A stretch of DNA of 39,373 nucleotides from an uncultured Pseudomonadales bacterium (GTDB taxonomy: Bacteria > Pseudomonadota > Gammaproteobacteria > Pseudomonadales > Azotimanducaceae), in NCBI GenBank assembly GCA_947258825.1, contig CAMYJX010000010.1, forward strand, positions 1-39,373, read 5' to 3'. Of this stretch, positions 26,410 to 33,103 are shown in pieces. The notes beneath the pieces are model-generated. The model ran no database searches, had not been told where the DNA came from, and saw only the letters and a program-made list of their open reading frames with translations. The translations under genes and the position numbers were made by a program. Each line of letters begins with the position of its first letter. The stretch's first letter is position 1.

Positions 26410-26597
26410 GGCGATGCTCGGGGTTGATACCTGGATTGTGCCTATTGGGCTGCGCCCGCGCTGCGCACGCGCTGCGCCCGCGCTGCGCTGGCGCTTCCAG
26501 CGGCCGCCTCATGGGCAGCCGATTTGTTTTCTTCCTTTTAGACAAGCAGAGCCTGCCACTTTTTCCATTGATTCGGTGTGAAACGGGCGCCAGAACG
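26410..26597. other. Non-coding spacer between the sRNA terminator and the S8 protease gene
   Basis: There is no credible gene in this stretch. Apart from the 11-bp array at 26450-26493 it has mixed composition, AT-richer around 26525-26590. That is plausible for the protease promoter on the minus strand, but I cannot pick out confident -35 and -10 boxes. Confidence 0.5.
26450..26493. repeat. 11-bp tandem array, 4 units, second copy of the repeat at 12823-12888
   Basis: Four adjacent 11-bp units run from 26450: CTGCGCCCGCG, CTGCGCACGCG, CTGCGCCCGCG and CTGCGCTGGCG. The reverse complement of the first unit is a rotation of GCGCAGCGCGG, the unit of the array at 12823-12888. This array lies about 40 bp upstream of the S8 protease start and downstream of the sRNA terminator at 26598-26625. 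Confidence 0.9.
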
Positions 26598-26625
26598 AAA
26601 AACGGCGCCCTTGTGGGGCGCCGTT
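26598..26625 (-). terminator. Intrinsic terminator of the downstream sRNA candidate
   Basis: On the minus strand a perfect 10-bp stem AACGGCGCCC/GGGCGCCGTT (arms 26616-26625 and 26601-26610) with a 5-nt loop is followed directly by T residues, giving TTTTT including the stem end. There is no T tract on the plus-strand side, so it acts on leftward transcription. Confidence 0.8.
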
Positions 26626-26761
26626 GGAACTCCGTCTTGAGGAGTTCAGAATAAAAAAGGCGTGTCAGAGGTAAGAACCGCTGAGTACAACTTCGTCTTC
26701 TGGGGGAAGGACACTTGAAAGGGAGGACTGCTGAAGTTGTTTGCACGCCTGAACTGAATAT
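26598..26761 (-). ncRNA. Candidate small RNA (about 160 nt) with C-rich anti-Shine-Dalgarno loop, downstream of the MerR gene
   Basis: A sigma70-like promoter (26768-26796) and an intrinsic terminator (26598-26625) bracket about 160 nt that contain no credible open frame. Read on the minus strand, an 8-bp stem ACAACTTC/GAAGTTGT (26733-26740 with 26687-26694) closes a 38-nt loop. This loop carries CCTCCC (26721-26726) and CCTTCCCCC (26702-26710), which could pair with Shine-Dalgarno sequences. A second hairpin, GAACTCC/GGAGTTC (26641-26647 with 26627-26633), precedes the terminator stem. GTACA operator repeats over the promoter suggest control by the adjacent MerR-family regulator. Expression and targets are inferred, not shown. 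The transcript could instead be an untranslated leader that partly reads into the S8 gene. Confidence 0.6.
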
Positions 26762-26767
26762 GGGGCT

Positions 26768-26796
26768 ATTGTGTACAGTACAAGCCGGCCTGTCAA
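26768..26796 (-). promoter_or_regulatory. Sigma70-like promoter of the downstream sRNA candidate
   Basis: On the minus strand a perfect -35 TTGACA (26791-26796) is separated by 17 bp from a -10-like CACAAT (26768-26773), placing the start near 26761. An A-rich tract just upstream of the -35 (26798-26813) resembles an UP element. The spacer contains two abutting GTACA copies. Confidence 0.6.
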
Positions 26797-26829
26797 CACC
26801 TTTTTTAATTTTTGTACAGGTTTTGTTCA
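26773..26829. promoter_or_regulatory. Cluster of GTACA operator-like repeats over the sRNA promoter
   Basis: On the plus strand GTACA occurs at 26773-26777, 26778-26782 and 26814-26818, with a GTTCA variant at 26825-26829, exactly 11 bp after the third. The first two lie between -35 and -10, and the last two lie upstream of the -35. The same motif with 10-11 bp spacing covers the MerR gene's own promoter, so the MerR protein is the natural candidate to bind here. Confidence 0.55.
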
Positions 26830-27723
26830 GTTTGGTGTGGCGAGCAGCTGTTCAGCATCCACCAGCACCTCCAGCGCCAGCTCCAACTGCGCGCGAGCGT
26901 GGGTGGTATCCGTGTGGACTCTGACGTACAGGTCCTGCTGCCCCTCATCTTCGATGCAGCTCTCGCTGTAGTCGGCGAAAGCATTCAGGCCGCTTATCAG
27001 CTCTACCAGATGCTGCGGACATCCGGTGGCATTGTCGGTGCTGGCGGCGATGGCGATGAGTTCCTCGTCCGTAAACCGGCGTTCCGCTGCTCGGGCTGCC
27101 CGCAGGGGCATTCCCGCTGTGGTCGCGCAGGCGTGCTCGATTTCGGTCCATGACGTCGGCCACGGCAGAGTGGGAATTCCCAGCTCCTGCACGTCCGAAA
27201 GGTGTCGCGGCGTAGCGAACTGATAGATGGCTACGATGCGCGATTTCGGCTGGAAACCGGCGATTTTCTCGACGATATGGGTGAGCAGCACCGGCAGCTG
27301 CACCACCACCACGTCCAGCGCTTCGGTTCCTGACTGGTCGGCAAAAAACGCATCCGCATTTGCCCACCTTGCCCGCACGTCCAGGCGCGCCGGCTCGGTC
27401 TGCTGGTGCTCCAGGACCAGCAGGTTCGGGCCGATCAGGCCGGCGATCGCCGGTTTCATGCTGGCTTCGCGGTGTGTGGTCAGGCGTGCCTGCAGCTGTT
27501 CATCATCCAGCTCTACCAGGGTGCTGATGGGATGCCCCTGGTCGATGAGCCGCTTGATTCTGATCAACCGGTCGAGCTGGGCCTTGCTGTAGAAGCGGGT
27601 CTTGCCGGAGCGGTGTGCGGGTATCAGGCCGTAGCGTCTTTCCCACGCGCGCAAGCGCTCGACGGCGATTCCCGTCATCTTGGTTACCGTGCCGATGCGG
27701 TATAGGTCTTCTTCGTCTTCCAC
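26827..27723 (-). CDS. MerR-family transcriptional regulator, LitR/CarH-like
   Basis: A 298-residue DNA-binding regulator. The N-terminal winged helix reads YRIGTVTKMTGIAVERLRAW then ERRYGLIPAHRSGKTRFYS, followed by the KRLIDQGHPISTLVELDDEQL region typical of LitR/CarH proteins. The C-terminal roughly 200 residues resemble the helical plus Rossmann-like ligand region of that family. I do not see a clear cobalamin-binding His motif, so it may be a cobalamin-free member. I chose GTG 27721-27723. The frame extends upstream to 27888, but that part runs through the promoter, the operators and the sRNA terminator. GTACA direct repeats over its promoter suggest autoregulation. LitR/CarH proteins are usually light-responsive repressors; that role is inferred here. 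Confidence 0.85.
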   Translation of the reverse strand: MEDEEDLYRIGTVTKMTGIAVERLRAWERRYGLIPAHRSGKTRFYSKAQLDRLIRIKRLIDQGHPISTLVELDDEQLQARLTTHREASMKPAIAGLIGPNLLVLEHQQTEPARLDVRARWANADAFFADQSGTEALDVVVVQLPVLLTHIVEKIAGFQPKSRIVAIYQFATPRHLSDVQELGIPTLPWPTSWTEIEHACATTAGMPLRAARAAERRFTDEELIAIAASTDNATGCPQHLVELISGLNAFADYSESCIEDEGQQDLYVRVHTDTTHARAQLELALEVLVDAEQLLATPN

Positions 27724-27733
27724 CCGCCTGACC

Positions 27734-27760
27734 TGTACAGAGCCCGTACAGAATTGTACA
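27734..27760. promoter_or_regulatory. Triple direct-repeat operator upstream of the MerR gene
   Basis: GTACA occurs three times in the same orientation at 27735-27739, 27746-27750 and 27756-27760, spacings of 11 and 10 bp. The repeats cover the -10 element and the likely transcription start of the MerR gene. As I recall, CarH proteins bind operators made of tandem 11-bp repeats containing ACA, so the arrangement fits an autorepression site. Confidence 0.6.
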
Positions 27761-27780
27761 GCCGATGCGCGACTTGTCCA
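27753..27780 (-). promoter_or_regulatory. Predicted promoter of the MerR-family gene
   Basis: On the minus strand -35 TGGACA (27775-27780), a 16-bp spacer and -10 TACAAT (27753-27758) each match the sigma70 consensus at five of six positions. Transcription would start near 27746, about 20 bp before the GTG start. The -10 lies inside the GTACA repeat operator. Confidence 0.6.
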
Positions 27781-27860
27781 GTTCGCAGGCCGGGATGGAA
27801 TCGGTGTCCGGTACAGGACCGGCTGGACGAGGCGGCAGGGTGTACGGGCTTGGGTCGACG

Positions 27861-27983
27861 AAAAAAAGAAGGCGTGGCGACAGCACATTGAGGTACTGTC
27901 TTCGCGGCTAGGGAGGAAGGGGAGAGAGACACCGCGCCACGCCTGTTCGGTTCGGGTTCGCTAGTTCAGCGGCCCTGTATCTG
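27861..27983 (-). ncRNA. Candidate small RNA (about 120 nt) with C-rich loop, upstream of the MerR gene
   Basis: On the minus strand a promoter at 27990-28017 is followed by about 120 nt ending in a 10-bp stem AGGCGTGGCG/CGCCACGCCT (27935-27944 with 27870-27879) and the tail TCTTTTTTT (27861-27869), an intrinsic terminator. The stem encloses two smaller hairpins: one with GCGG/CCGC closing a loop of C and U that includes CCCCTTCCTCCC (27910-27928), and one with GACAG/CTGTC. The C-rich segment is complementary to Shine-Dalgarno sequences, as in the RNA candidate at 26598-26761. It could be a free-standing sRNA or a terminating leader of the MerR gene. The separate MerR promoter downstream favours a free-standing RNA. 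Confidence 0.55.
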
Positions 27984-27989
27984 CCCGGC

Positions 27990-28017
27990 ATTCTACTGAT
28001 TTTGCGCAGTGCAGCAA
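27990..28017 (-). promoter_or_regulatory. Sigma70-like promoter of the upstream sRNA candidate
   Basis: On the minus strand -35 TTGCTG (28012-28017), a 16-bp spacer and -10 TAGAAT (27990-27995, five of six matches) predict a start near 27983. Two T-rich runs on the plus strand (28033-28038 and 28052-28059) read as A-tracts upstream of the -35 and could act as UP elements. Confidence 0.55.
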
Positions 28018-28228
28018 GAGCTGGCATGCCGATTTTTTGTTACCTGCTACGTTTTTTTTGTATCCAGTTGTTGCAACGCACCAGCACGCCGGCTGCCGCT
28101 GGGCCGGGCCTGGCAGCAGGGCCCTTCGCCTCCGGGATTGGCGGGCTACTTCACAGGATCCGGTGAATTGCCCAAAATGCACCGATTCGCAGTACGTACG
28201 CAGAGCAACAGATAAGGGGGGAGTGATC
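28018..28228 (+). other. Intergenic leader before the acyl-CoA synthetase gene
   Basis: This stretch contains A/T tracts attributable to the leftward sRNA promoter. A GC-rich part (28088-28125) could fold into weak hairpins. The last 30 bp carry the AAGGGGGGAG ribosome-binding site of the synthetase. I see no credible gene and no confident rightward promoter. Confidence 0.5.
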
Positions 28229-29773
28229 ATGCAGAACAATCTTGGTCTGTTCTTGACCAAGCGGGCGTTTCTGACGCCCCAGCGGGAAGGTTACGTCGAC
28301 AGCCATGCCGATTTGCGCCTGTCCTTCAGGGCGCTCAATGCCCGCAGCAATCGGCTGGCCAACGCCCTGGTGGCTGCCGGCCTGGAGCGGGGAGAACGGG
28401 TCGGGCTGCTGCTGATGAACAGTGCAGAATTCATGGAGGCCTACTTTGCCCTGGCCAAGGTCGGCGCCGTGGTGGTGCCGCTGAACTGGCGGCTCGTACC
28501 CGACGAGCTGGAGTTCATACTGAAAGACAGCGGTACCCAACGGCTCATCTACGGCGACGAGTTTCTGGAATCCGTGGCCGAGCTCCACGCTCGCGGCGAG
28601 AAGACGGAGGTTACTCACTGGCTGCAGGTGACCGGCAGCGAGCAGACAGCGCCCTTTGCCGAAAGCTACGAAGCGTTCCGGGACGCGGGGCCCGAAAGCG
28701 AGCCCGAACCCCGGGCTGCCGATGAAGACATGCTTTACATCATGTACACCTCGGGTACCACAGGATTGCCTAAGGGAGTAGTGCATACCCACGCCAGCGC
28801 GATCTGGGCCATCCTCACCATAGCCGCCAACTCGGATTACCACGACGCCGACCGCTATCTGGGCGCGTTACCGATGTTCCACGTCGGTGCGCTGACGCCG
28901 CTGGCAGTCAACGTCTACCGGGGTGCGACCTCGGTCGTCATGCGCAGCTTTGATCCCCTGCTGGCCTGGCAGCTGATCGAGCGGGAGAAGATCACCACAG
29001 GGCTCATGGTGCCTGCCATGCTGAATTTCATGCTTCAGGTGGAGGACTTCGAACGTTTCGACTTCAGCGCCGTACGCTGGATCATGACCGGAGCCGCACC
29101 CGTCCCCGTTGCGCTCACCCAGAAGTATCACGACATGGACATCGGCATCCTGCAGGTATACGGCCTCACGGAATCCTGTGGTCCGGCGTGTGTCATGACC
29201 AGCGAAAATGCTCTGCGCAAGCCCGATTCTACCGGCCAGGCGTTTTTCCATACGGACGTCAAGCTGGTCAATGATGCGGGAGAAACCTGCGCGCCGGGGG
29301 AGCCGGGCGAGGTGCTGGTACGTGGCGCCCATGTCATGCGAGAGTACTGGAACCGTCCTGACGCCACCGCGGAGACGCTGAAGGACGGCTGGCTGCACAC
29401 CGGCGACGTGGCGGTCATGGATGAAGAAGGGTTCGTCTCGATTCAGGACCGAATCAAAGACATGATCATTTCCGGTGGTGAGAACGTTTACCCTGCCGAG
29501 ATCGAGGGGGCGCTGGCAACTCACCCGGATATCCTGGATGCTGCCGTCATCGGTCAAACCAGCGAGAAGTGGGGGGAGTCACCCCTGGCGATCGTGGTCC
29601 GCAAGAGTGACGCCCTGACCGAGGCGGACGTCATCGAGTTCTGCCGTGGAAAAATGGCTGGCTACAAGCAACCCAAAGGGGTGGTGTTCATCGAGGAAAT
29701 CCCGCGCAACCCCAGCGGCAAGATACTCAAGCGGGTGCTTCGCGAGCGCTACCCGGGGAACGCTCCGGCCTGA
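28229..29773 (+). CDS. Acyl-CoA synthetase / AMP-dependent ligase
   Basis: A 514-residue adenylate-forming enzyme that activates a carboxylic acid to its CoA thioester using ATP. The P-loop is MYTSGTTGLPKGVVHTH, the A5 motif is YGLTESCGP, the A7-A8 region is WLHTGDVAVMDEEGF then RIKDMIISGGENVYPAEIE, and the catalytic Lys lies in NPSGKILKRVLRERY. Length and motifs match long-chain or aryl-type acyl-CoA ligases; the acid is not predictable. I chose ATG 28229, 5 bp after a GGGGGGAG ribosome-binding site. The longer frame from 28037 is not protein-like. It is followed after 37 bp by a phosphotransferase gene, a common partner in acyl-CoA catabolic clusters. Confidence 0.93.
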   Translation: MQNNLGLFLTKRAFLTPQREGYVDSHADLRLSFRALNARSNRLANALVAAGLERGERVGLLLMNSAEFMEAYFALAKVGAVVVPLNWRLVPDELEFILKDSGTQRLIYGDEFLESVAELHARGEKTEVTHWLQVTGSEQTAPFAESYEAFRDAGPESEPEPRAADEDMLYIMYTSGTTGLPKGVVHTHASAIWAILTIAANSDYHDADRYLGALPMFHVGALTPLAVNVYRGATSVVMRSFDPLLAWQLIEREKITTGLMVPAMLNFMLQVEDFERFDFSAVRWIMTGAAPVPVALTQKYHDMDIGILQVYGLTESCGPACVMTSENALRKPDSTGQAFFHTDVKLVNDAGETCAPGEPGEVLVRGAHVMREYWNRPDATAETLKDGWLHTGDVAVMDEEGFVSIQDRIKDMIISGGENVYPAEIEGALATHPDILDAAVIGQTSEKWGESPLAIVVRKSDALTEADVIEFCRGKMAGYKQPKGVVFIEEIPRNPSGKILKRVLRERYPGNAPA

Positions 29774-29810
29774 CACGGGCGGGACATAGGAAACTGGAAA
29801 GGGAGTAACC

Positions 29811-30812
29811 ATGGAACTGTCGGAGCTGACGGATCGGCTGCATCCGTTTTGTTGCAACCGGTACGGCACGGACGAGGTCAGGATCTTCGATGTGGTCAAG
29901 ATGCCCGGCCACGCGGGCTTCGCCTACGGCTTCAGGGTGGAGACGGATGCGGGCGTAGATTCCTGGTTCATCCGCCTGCCGCCGCCCAACGTCAACTGGG
30001 TGGGCACCGCGGACGTGCTCAGGCAGGTGGCGGTGTTGAACGCCCTGGACCGAACCGAGGTCCCTCACTGTTCGGTGAAATGGTCCGGAGACGATCTGGA
30101 ATGGTTCGACAGCCCATACTTTGTAGTGCCCTGGCTGGAAGGTGACGTGCTGCGGCTCGGGGAAGGAGAATGGGGTACCCGGCTGACTGACAGCCAGCTC
30201 CTGGAGCTGGGTCGGCAGATAATGACGGCGCTGGCGGGTATTCATAAGGTGGACTCGGCCGAGGCCAGCTATCTGGGCGATCCGCTGCCTTTTGATGAAG
30301 ACGTCACCCGTTGGGACCGTTTCTATGAGCGGGCTGCCGATCCGGAACGGCTCAAGGACGTGCCCCTTGTGCGTCAGAAGCTGCTGGACCAGCTGCCGAC
30401 GGGCGCACCGGTGGGCATTTTTCACGGCGACTTCCAGGTGGCCAATCTGTTCTGCTCGCCCGACGCGAGGCTGCTGGCGGTCATCGATTGGGAGCTGTGC
30501 GGCGTAGGTGCCACCCTGAATGATCTGGGATGGATCGCGACCTTCAGCGATCCCCAGGCCTGGGCTACGGAAGGCGCTGTGCGCCCGACGTTTCTCGACC
30601 CTGAAACGCTGATTCGCCTCTACAGCGAGGCCTGGGGCGCGCCGTTGCCGGAACTCAACTGGTTCAGGGCGCTGGCCGCTTACAAATTCGCCATCATCAC
30701 CGGCTTGAACCTCTCGCTGCATCGCCGGGGCAAACGTCCCGATCCGCTGTGGGAGGAGACCAAGCTGTCCATGACGCCTCTGATCGACCGCGCCAACGAG
30801 TTGCTCGGCTGA
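29811..30812 (+). CDS. Phosphotransferase family protein (APH fold)
   Basis: A 333-residue kinase-fold protein. The catalytic loop is GIFHGDFQVANLF and the metal-binding motif is LLAVIDWELCGVGATLNDLGW, both intact. The N-terminal lobe carries FAYGFRVETDAG and WFIRLPPP. It is a distant paralogue of the phosphotransferase at 21888-22955 and likewise sits beside acyl-CoA genes. A role in phosphorylating a hydroxylated intermediate is possible but unproven. GGGAG lies a few bases before the ATG. The gene probably shares a transcript with the acyl-CoA synthetase. It converges with dgkA. Confidence 0.87.
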   Translation: MELSELTDRLHPFCCNRYGTDEVRIFDVVKMPGHAGFAYGFRVETDAGVDSWFIRLPPPNVNWVGTADVLRQVAVLNALDRTEVPHCSVKWSGDDLEWFDSPYFVVPWLEGDVLRLGEGEWGTRLTDSQLLELGRQIMTALAGIHKVDSAEASYLGDPLPFDEDVTRWDRFYERAADPERLKDVPLVRQKLLDQLPTGAPVGIFHGDFQVANLFCSPDARLLAVIDWELCGVGATLNDLGWIATFSDPQAWATEGAVRPTFLDPETLIRLYSEAWGAPLPELNWFRALAAYKFAIITGLNLSLHRRGKRPDPLWEETKLSMTPLIDRANELLG

Positions 30813-30865
30813 AGCGACCGCGCGAACCGTGGCTGTCCCCGCGATAGCCCTCGAGGACGGCCGGT

Positions 30866-31237
30866 TCAGAGCAGGCGCTGAATCGCCACCAGACCCCAGG
30901 TGACCCACACCAGGAGCAGGCTCAACGCCACCGCCGCAGACCCCATGTCCTTTGCCCGACCGGCCAGCTCGTGGTGCTCGTGGCCCACCCGATCCACCAC
31001 GGCTTCGATCGCCGAATTCAGCAGCTCGACGATCAGCACCAGGAAACATACGGCGATGAGCAGGGCGGTCTGGGCCAGGTTCTGCCCCAGCAGAAACGCC
31101 AGGGGCAGCATGAGGATGCCCAGCATGCATTCCTGGCGGAACGCGGACTCGTGCTGCCAGGCTGCGCGCAATCCGCTCAACGAGTAGCCGGCGGCGGCGA
31201 TCACGTGTCTGAAACCGGTGTATCCGGGCTTGGTCAT
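30866..31237 (-). CDS. dgkA: Diacylglycerol kinase (DgkA)
   Basis: A 123-residue inner-membrane enzyme that phosphorylates diacylglycerol with ATP to recycle it to phosphatidic acid. An N-terminal amphipathic part is followed by three hydrophobic segments (about 38-55, 57-75 and 98-118). The family signature ELLNSAIEAVVDRVG and RAKDMGSAAVALSL contains the catalytic and metal-binding residues. Length matches the family. The gene is the last of a minus-strand run and begins 31 bp after the CDF transporter gene. Confidence 0.94.
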   Translation of the reverse strand: MTKPGYTGFRHVIAAAGYSLSGLRAAWQHESAFRQECMLGILMLPLAFLLGQNLAQTALLIAVCFLVLIVELLNSAIEAVVDRVGHEHHELAGRAKDMGSAAVALSLLLVWVTWGLVAIQRLL

Positions 31238-31268
31238 GGGCTTTCCGTTCTAACGGGCGCCTGCCGGC

Positions 31269-32192
31269 TCAGTCGTCCGGACAGGGGCCGTGTTCCACTT
31301 GAATCGTCGAGTGATCGATCCCGAACTCGTTCTGGAGCACCGCTTTAAGCCGTTCCATCACGTTGCCCAGGTCGCTGTCTTCGTCCACTGTGGCATGCAG
31401 GGTGACCAGCGGTTTCTCCGCGGTCAGCGCCCAGGCGTGAACATGATGCACTTCATGTACCTCGGGCACCCGGGCCGTCAGGGTACCCCTGATTTCTTTC
31501 AGATTGATGCCGTCGGGAACGCCTTCCAGAAGAATGTGCACCGATTCCTTGAGCACGCGCCAGGCGCCGCGCCCAAGGATGGCGGCGATGACGATGGCAA
31601 GCAGCGGGTCGGCATAGAGCCAGCCGGTCAGATAGACGGTCAAGGCGGCGACGATGGCGGCCGCGGACCCCAGGAGGTCGCCGAGCACGTGCAGAGCCGC
31701 GCTGCGAACCGTGGCCGTATCCTGGGCGTGATGCAGCCATCGGAACGCGACGATGTTGACGATGAAACCAGCGGTGGCCACGAGCAGGGCCGGAATCGGC
31801 AGCATGCCCTCGGGGGCCAGCAGCCGGCGATAGGCCTCCACCAGAATCCAGGCGACCAGGGCCAGCAGGGTCAAGCCGTTCATGAACGAGGCGAGAACCT
31901 GATAGCGATGGTACCCGTAGCTCAGATTATGGTCCCCGCTGCGTCTGGACAGCCGCAGTGAATACCAGGAAAAGCCGAGGGCCGTCGCGTCCAGGAACAT
32001 GTGGCCGGCATCGGCCAGCAGCGTGAGGCTGTTTGCCATCAGCCCGCCGACGACCTCCACCACCATGAATCCGGCGATGAGCAGGAAGGCCCGGCCGAGC
32101 AGTTTTTCGTCCCGGATGTCGGCCCCGTGGCCATGGTTGTGGCCATGGTTGTGGCCGTGATGCCGGTGCTCATGGTTGTGGGTGTGTGCCAT
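31269..32192 (-). CDS. Cation diffusion facilitator (CDF) metal exporter
   Basis: A 307-residue inner-membrane antiporter of the ZitB/CzcD type, expected to export Zn2+ or similar divalent ions in exchange for protons. It has a His-rich N-terminus (residues 2-23). Six membrane helices follow, with the metal-site motifs SLTLLADAGHMFLDA in helix 2 and AALHVLGDLLGSAAA in helix 5. The C-terminal cytoplasmic domain has HEVHHVHAWALTAEKPLVTLH. The His-rich N-terminus is encoded by a short imperfect repeat of GGCCATGGTTGT (plus strand) near 32131-32165. It starts 5 bp after the LLM oxidoreductase stop. Confidence 0.93.
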   Translation of the reverse strand: MAHTHNHEHRHHGHNHGHNHGHGADIRDEKLLGRAFLLIAGFMVVEVVGGLMANSLTLLADAGHMFLDATALGFSWYSLRLSRRSGDHNLSYGYHRYQVLASFMNGLTLLALVAWILVEAYRRLLAPEGMLPIPALLVATAGFIVNIVAFRWLHHAQDTATVRSAALHVLGDLLGSAAAIVAALTVYLTGWLYADPLLAIVIAAILGRGAWRVLKESVHILLEGVPDGINLKEIRGTLTARVPEVHEVHHVHAWALTAEKPLVTLHATVDEDSDLGNVMERLKAVLQNEFGIDHSTIQVEHGPCPDD

Positions 32193-32197
32193 CGCCG

Positions 32198-33103
32198 TCA
32201 GTTCAGCCGCTCGCGGATTTCCGCCACCGCGGCGATGCCCGCTTCCTCCGAATCGGCCACCGGCATGATGTTGAACAACTCGCAGCCGGCATCACGGTAC
32301 GGGGCCAGAAACGCCGCTACCTCTGCGGGGCTGCCGTAGGGGCTGTATTTTTCGAAGCGCTCGAAGGGTACCCGGTAGAAGTCTTCCATGCCCCTGGCCA
32401 GCCGGGCGCGCGCCCGGTCACGGTCCTTGTCGATGCCGGTCCAGACCTGCAGCCCGTGCAGCGCCGGGCGCGGCCGGCCCAGGGTCGCGGCTTCGGCATC
32501 GATCTGCTTCACCACCTCGCCAAAGCGCCGGGCCGATGTCCATACGCTGAGCCAGCCATCGCCGAAACGGGCAGCGCGCCGCAGGGCGGCATCGGCCCGG
32601 CCGCCGATGACGAAAGGGATGGGGGAAGCCGGTTTAGGCTTTATCCAGCCTTTCTCGAACTCGAAGAACTCGCCGCGGAAATCCATGGGCTCGCCGGTCA
32701 GCAGGCCGTGCACGACGGTCAGCGCCTCATCCGTGCGTCGACCCCGGGTGGCGGGGTCGACGCCACACATGGCGATCTCGTTGCGGTCTTCGCCGCCGAC
32801 GCCGATGCCCATGATCAGCTGCCCCGGCGCCGAGTCCGCCAGGGTCGCCAGCTGCCGGGCAACTGGCAGCGGGTGCCGCAACGCCAGCAGGTAGACGCCC
32901 ACGCAGACCTTCAGCCCGGGATGCAGGGCGGTCAGGGTAGCGGCGTTGATCAGGCCGTCCATTCCGGCGCCGACGTGGAAGCTCACATGATCCGCAACGA
33001 ATACATGATCAATGCCGCTGTCAACGATGCGCGCCACCGTCTCGGCCCTCTGGGAGTGCGTCGACGTGAGCAGCCGCGGCGACGCCAGCGTGCCAATGAG
33101 CAT
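32198..33103 (-). CDS. LLM class flavin-dependent oxidoreductase
   Basis: A 301-residue luciferase-like barrel protein. Family features are IDHVFVADHVSFHVGAG, LLALRHPLPVARQLATLADS, LIMGIGVGGEDRNEIAM and PFVIGGRADAALRRAARFGD. Cofactor (FMN or F420) and substrate cannot be decided from the sequence. The ATG overlaps the stop of the upstream HsaA-like gene in a TGATG junction, so translation of the two is probably coupled. That pairing suggests consecutive or cooperating oxidation steps. It is a distant paralogue of the LLM protein at 14206-15117. Confidence 0.87.
   Translation of the reverse strand: MLIGTLASPRLLTSTHSQRAETVARIVDSGIDHVFVADHVSFHVGAGMDGLINAATLTALHPGLKVCVGVYLLALRHPLPVARQLATLADSAPGQLIMGIGVGGEDRNEIAMCGVDPATRGRRTDEALTVVHGLLTGEPMDFRGEFFEFEKGWIKPKPASPIPFVIGGRADAALRRAARFGDGWLSVWTSARRFGEVVKQIDAEAATLGRPRPALHGLQVWTGIDKDRDRARARLARGMEDFYRVPFERFEKYSPYGSPAEVAAFLAPYRDAGCELFNIMPVADSEEAGIAAVAEIRERLN

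Noticed and set aside
27861..27983. Cobalamin riboswitch before the MerR gene
   Set aside because: I cannot find the conserved B12-box or the expected length and fold; the structure is better described as a short terminated RNA.
29727..31130. Long minus-strand open frame (over 450 codons) opposite the phosphotransferase and dgkA region
   Set aside because: Its translation shows no domain or hydrophobic pattern and it lies antisense to genes with strong family matches. High GC content produces such frames.
32131..32165. Short repeat GGCCATGGTTGT as a regulatory or mobile repeat
   Set aside because: It encodes the His-rich HNHGHNHGH stretch of the CDF protein, which is common in this family.
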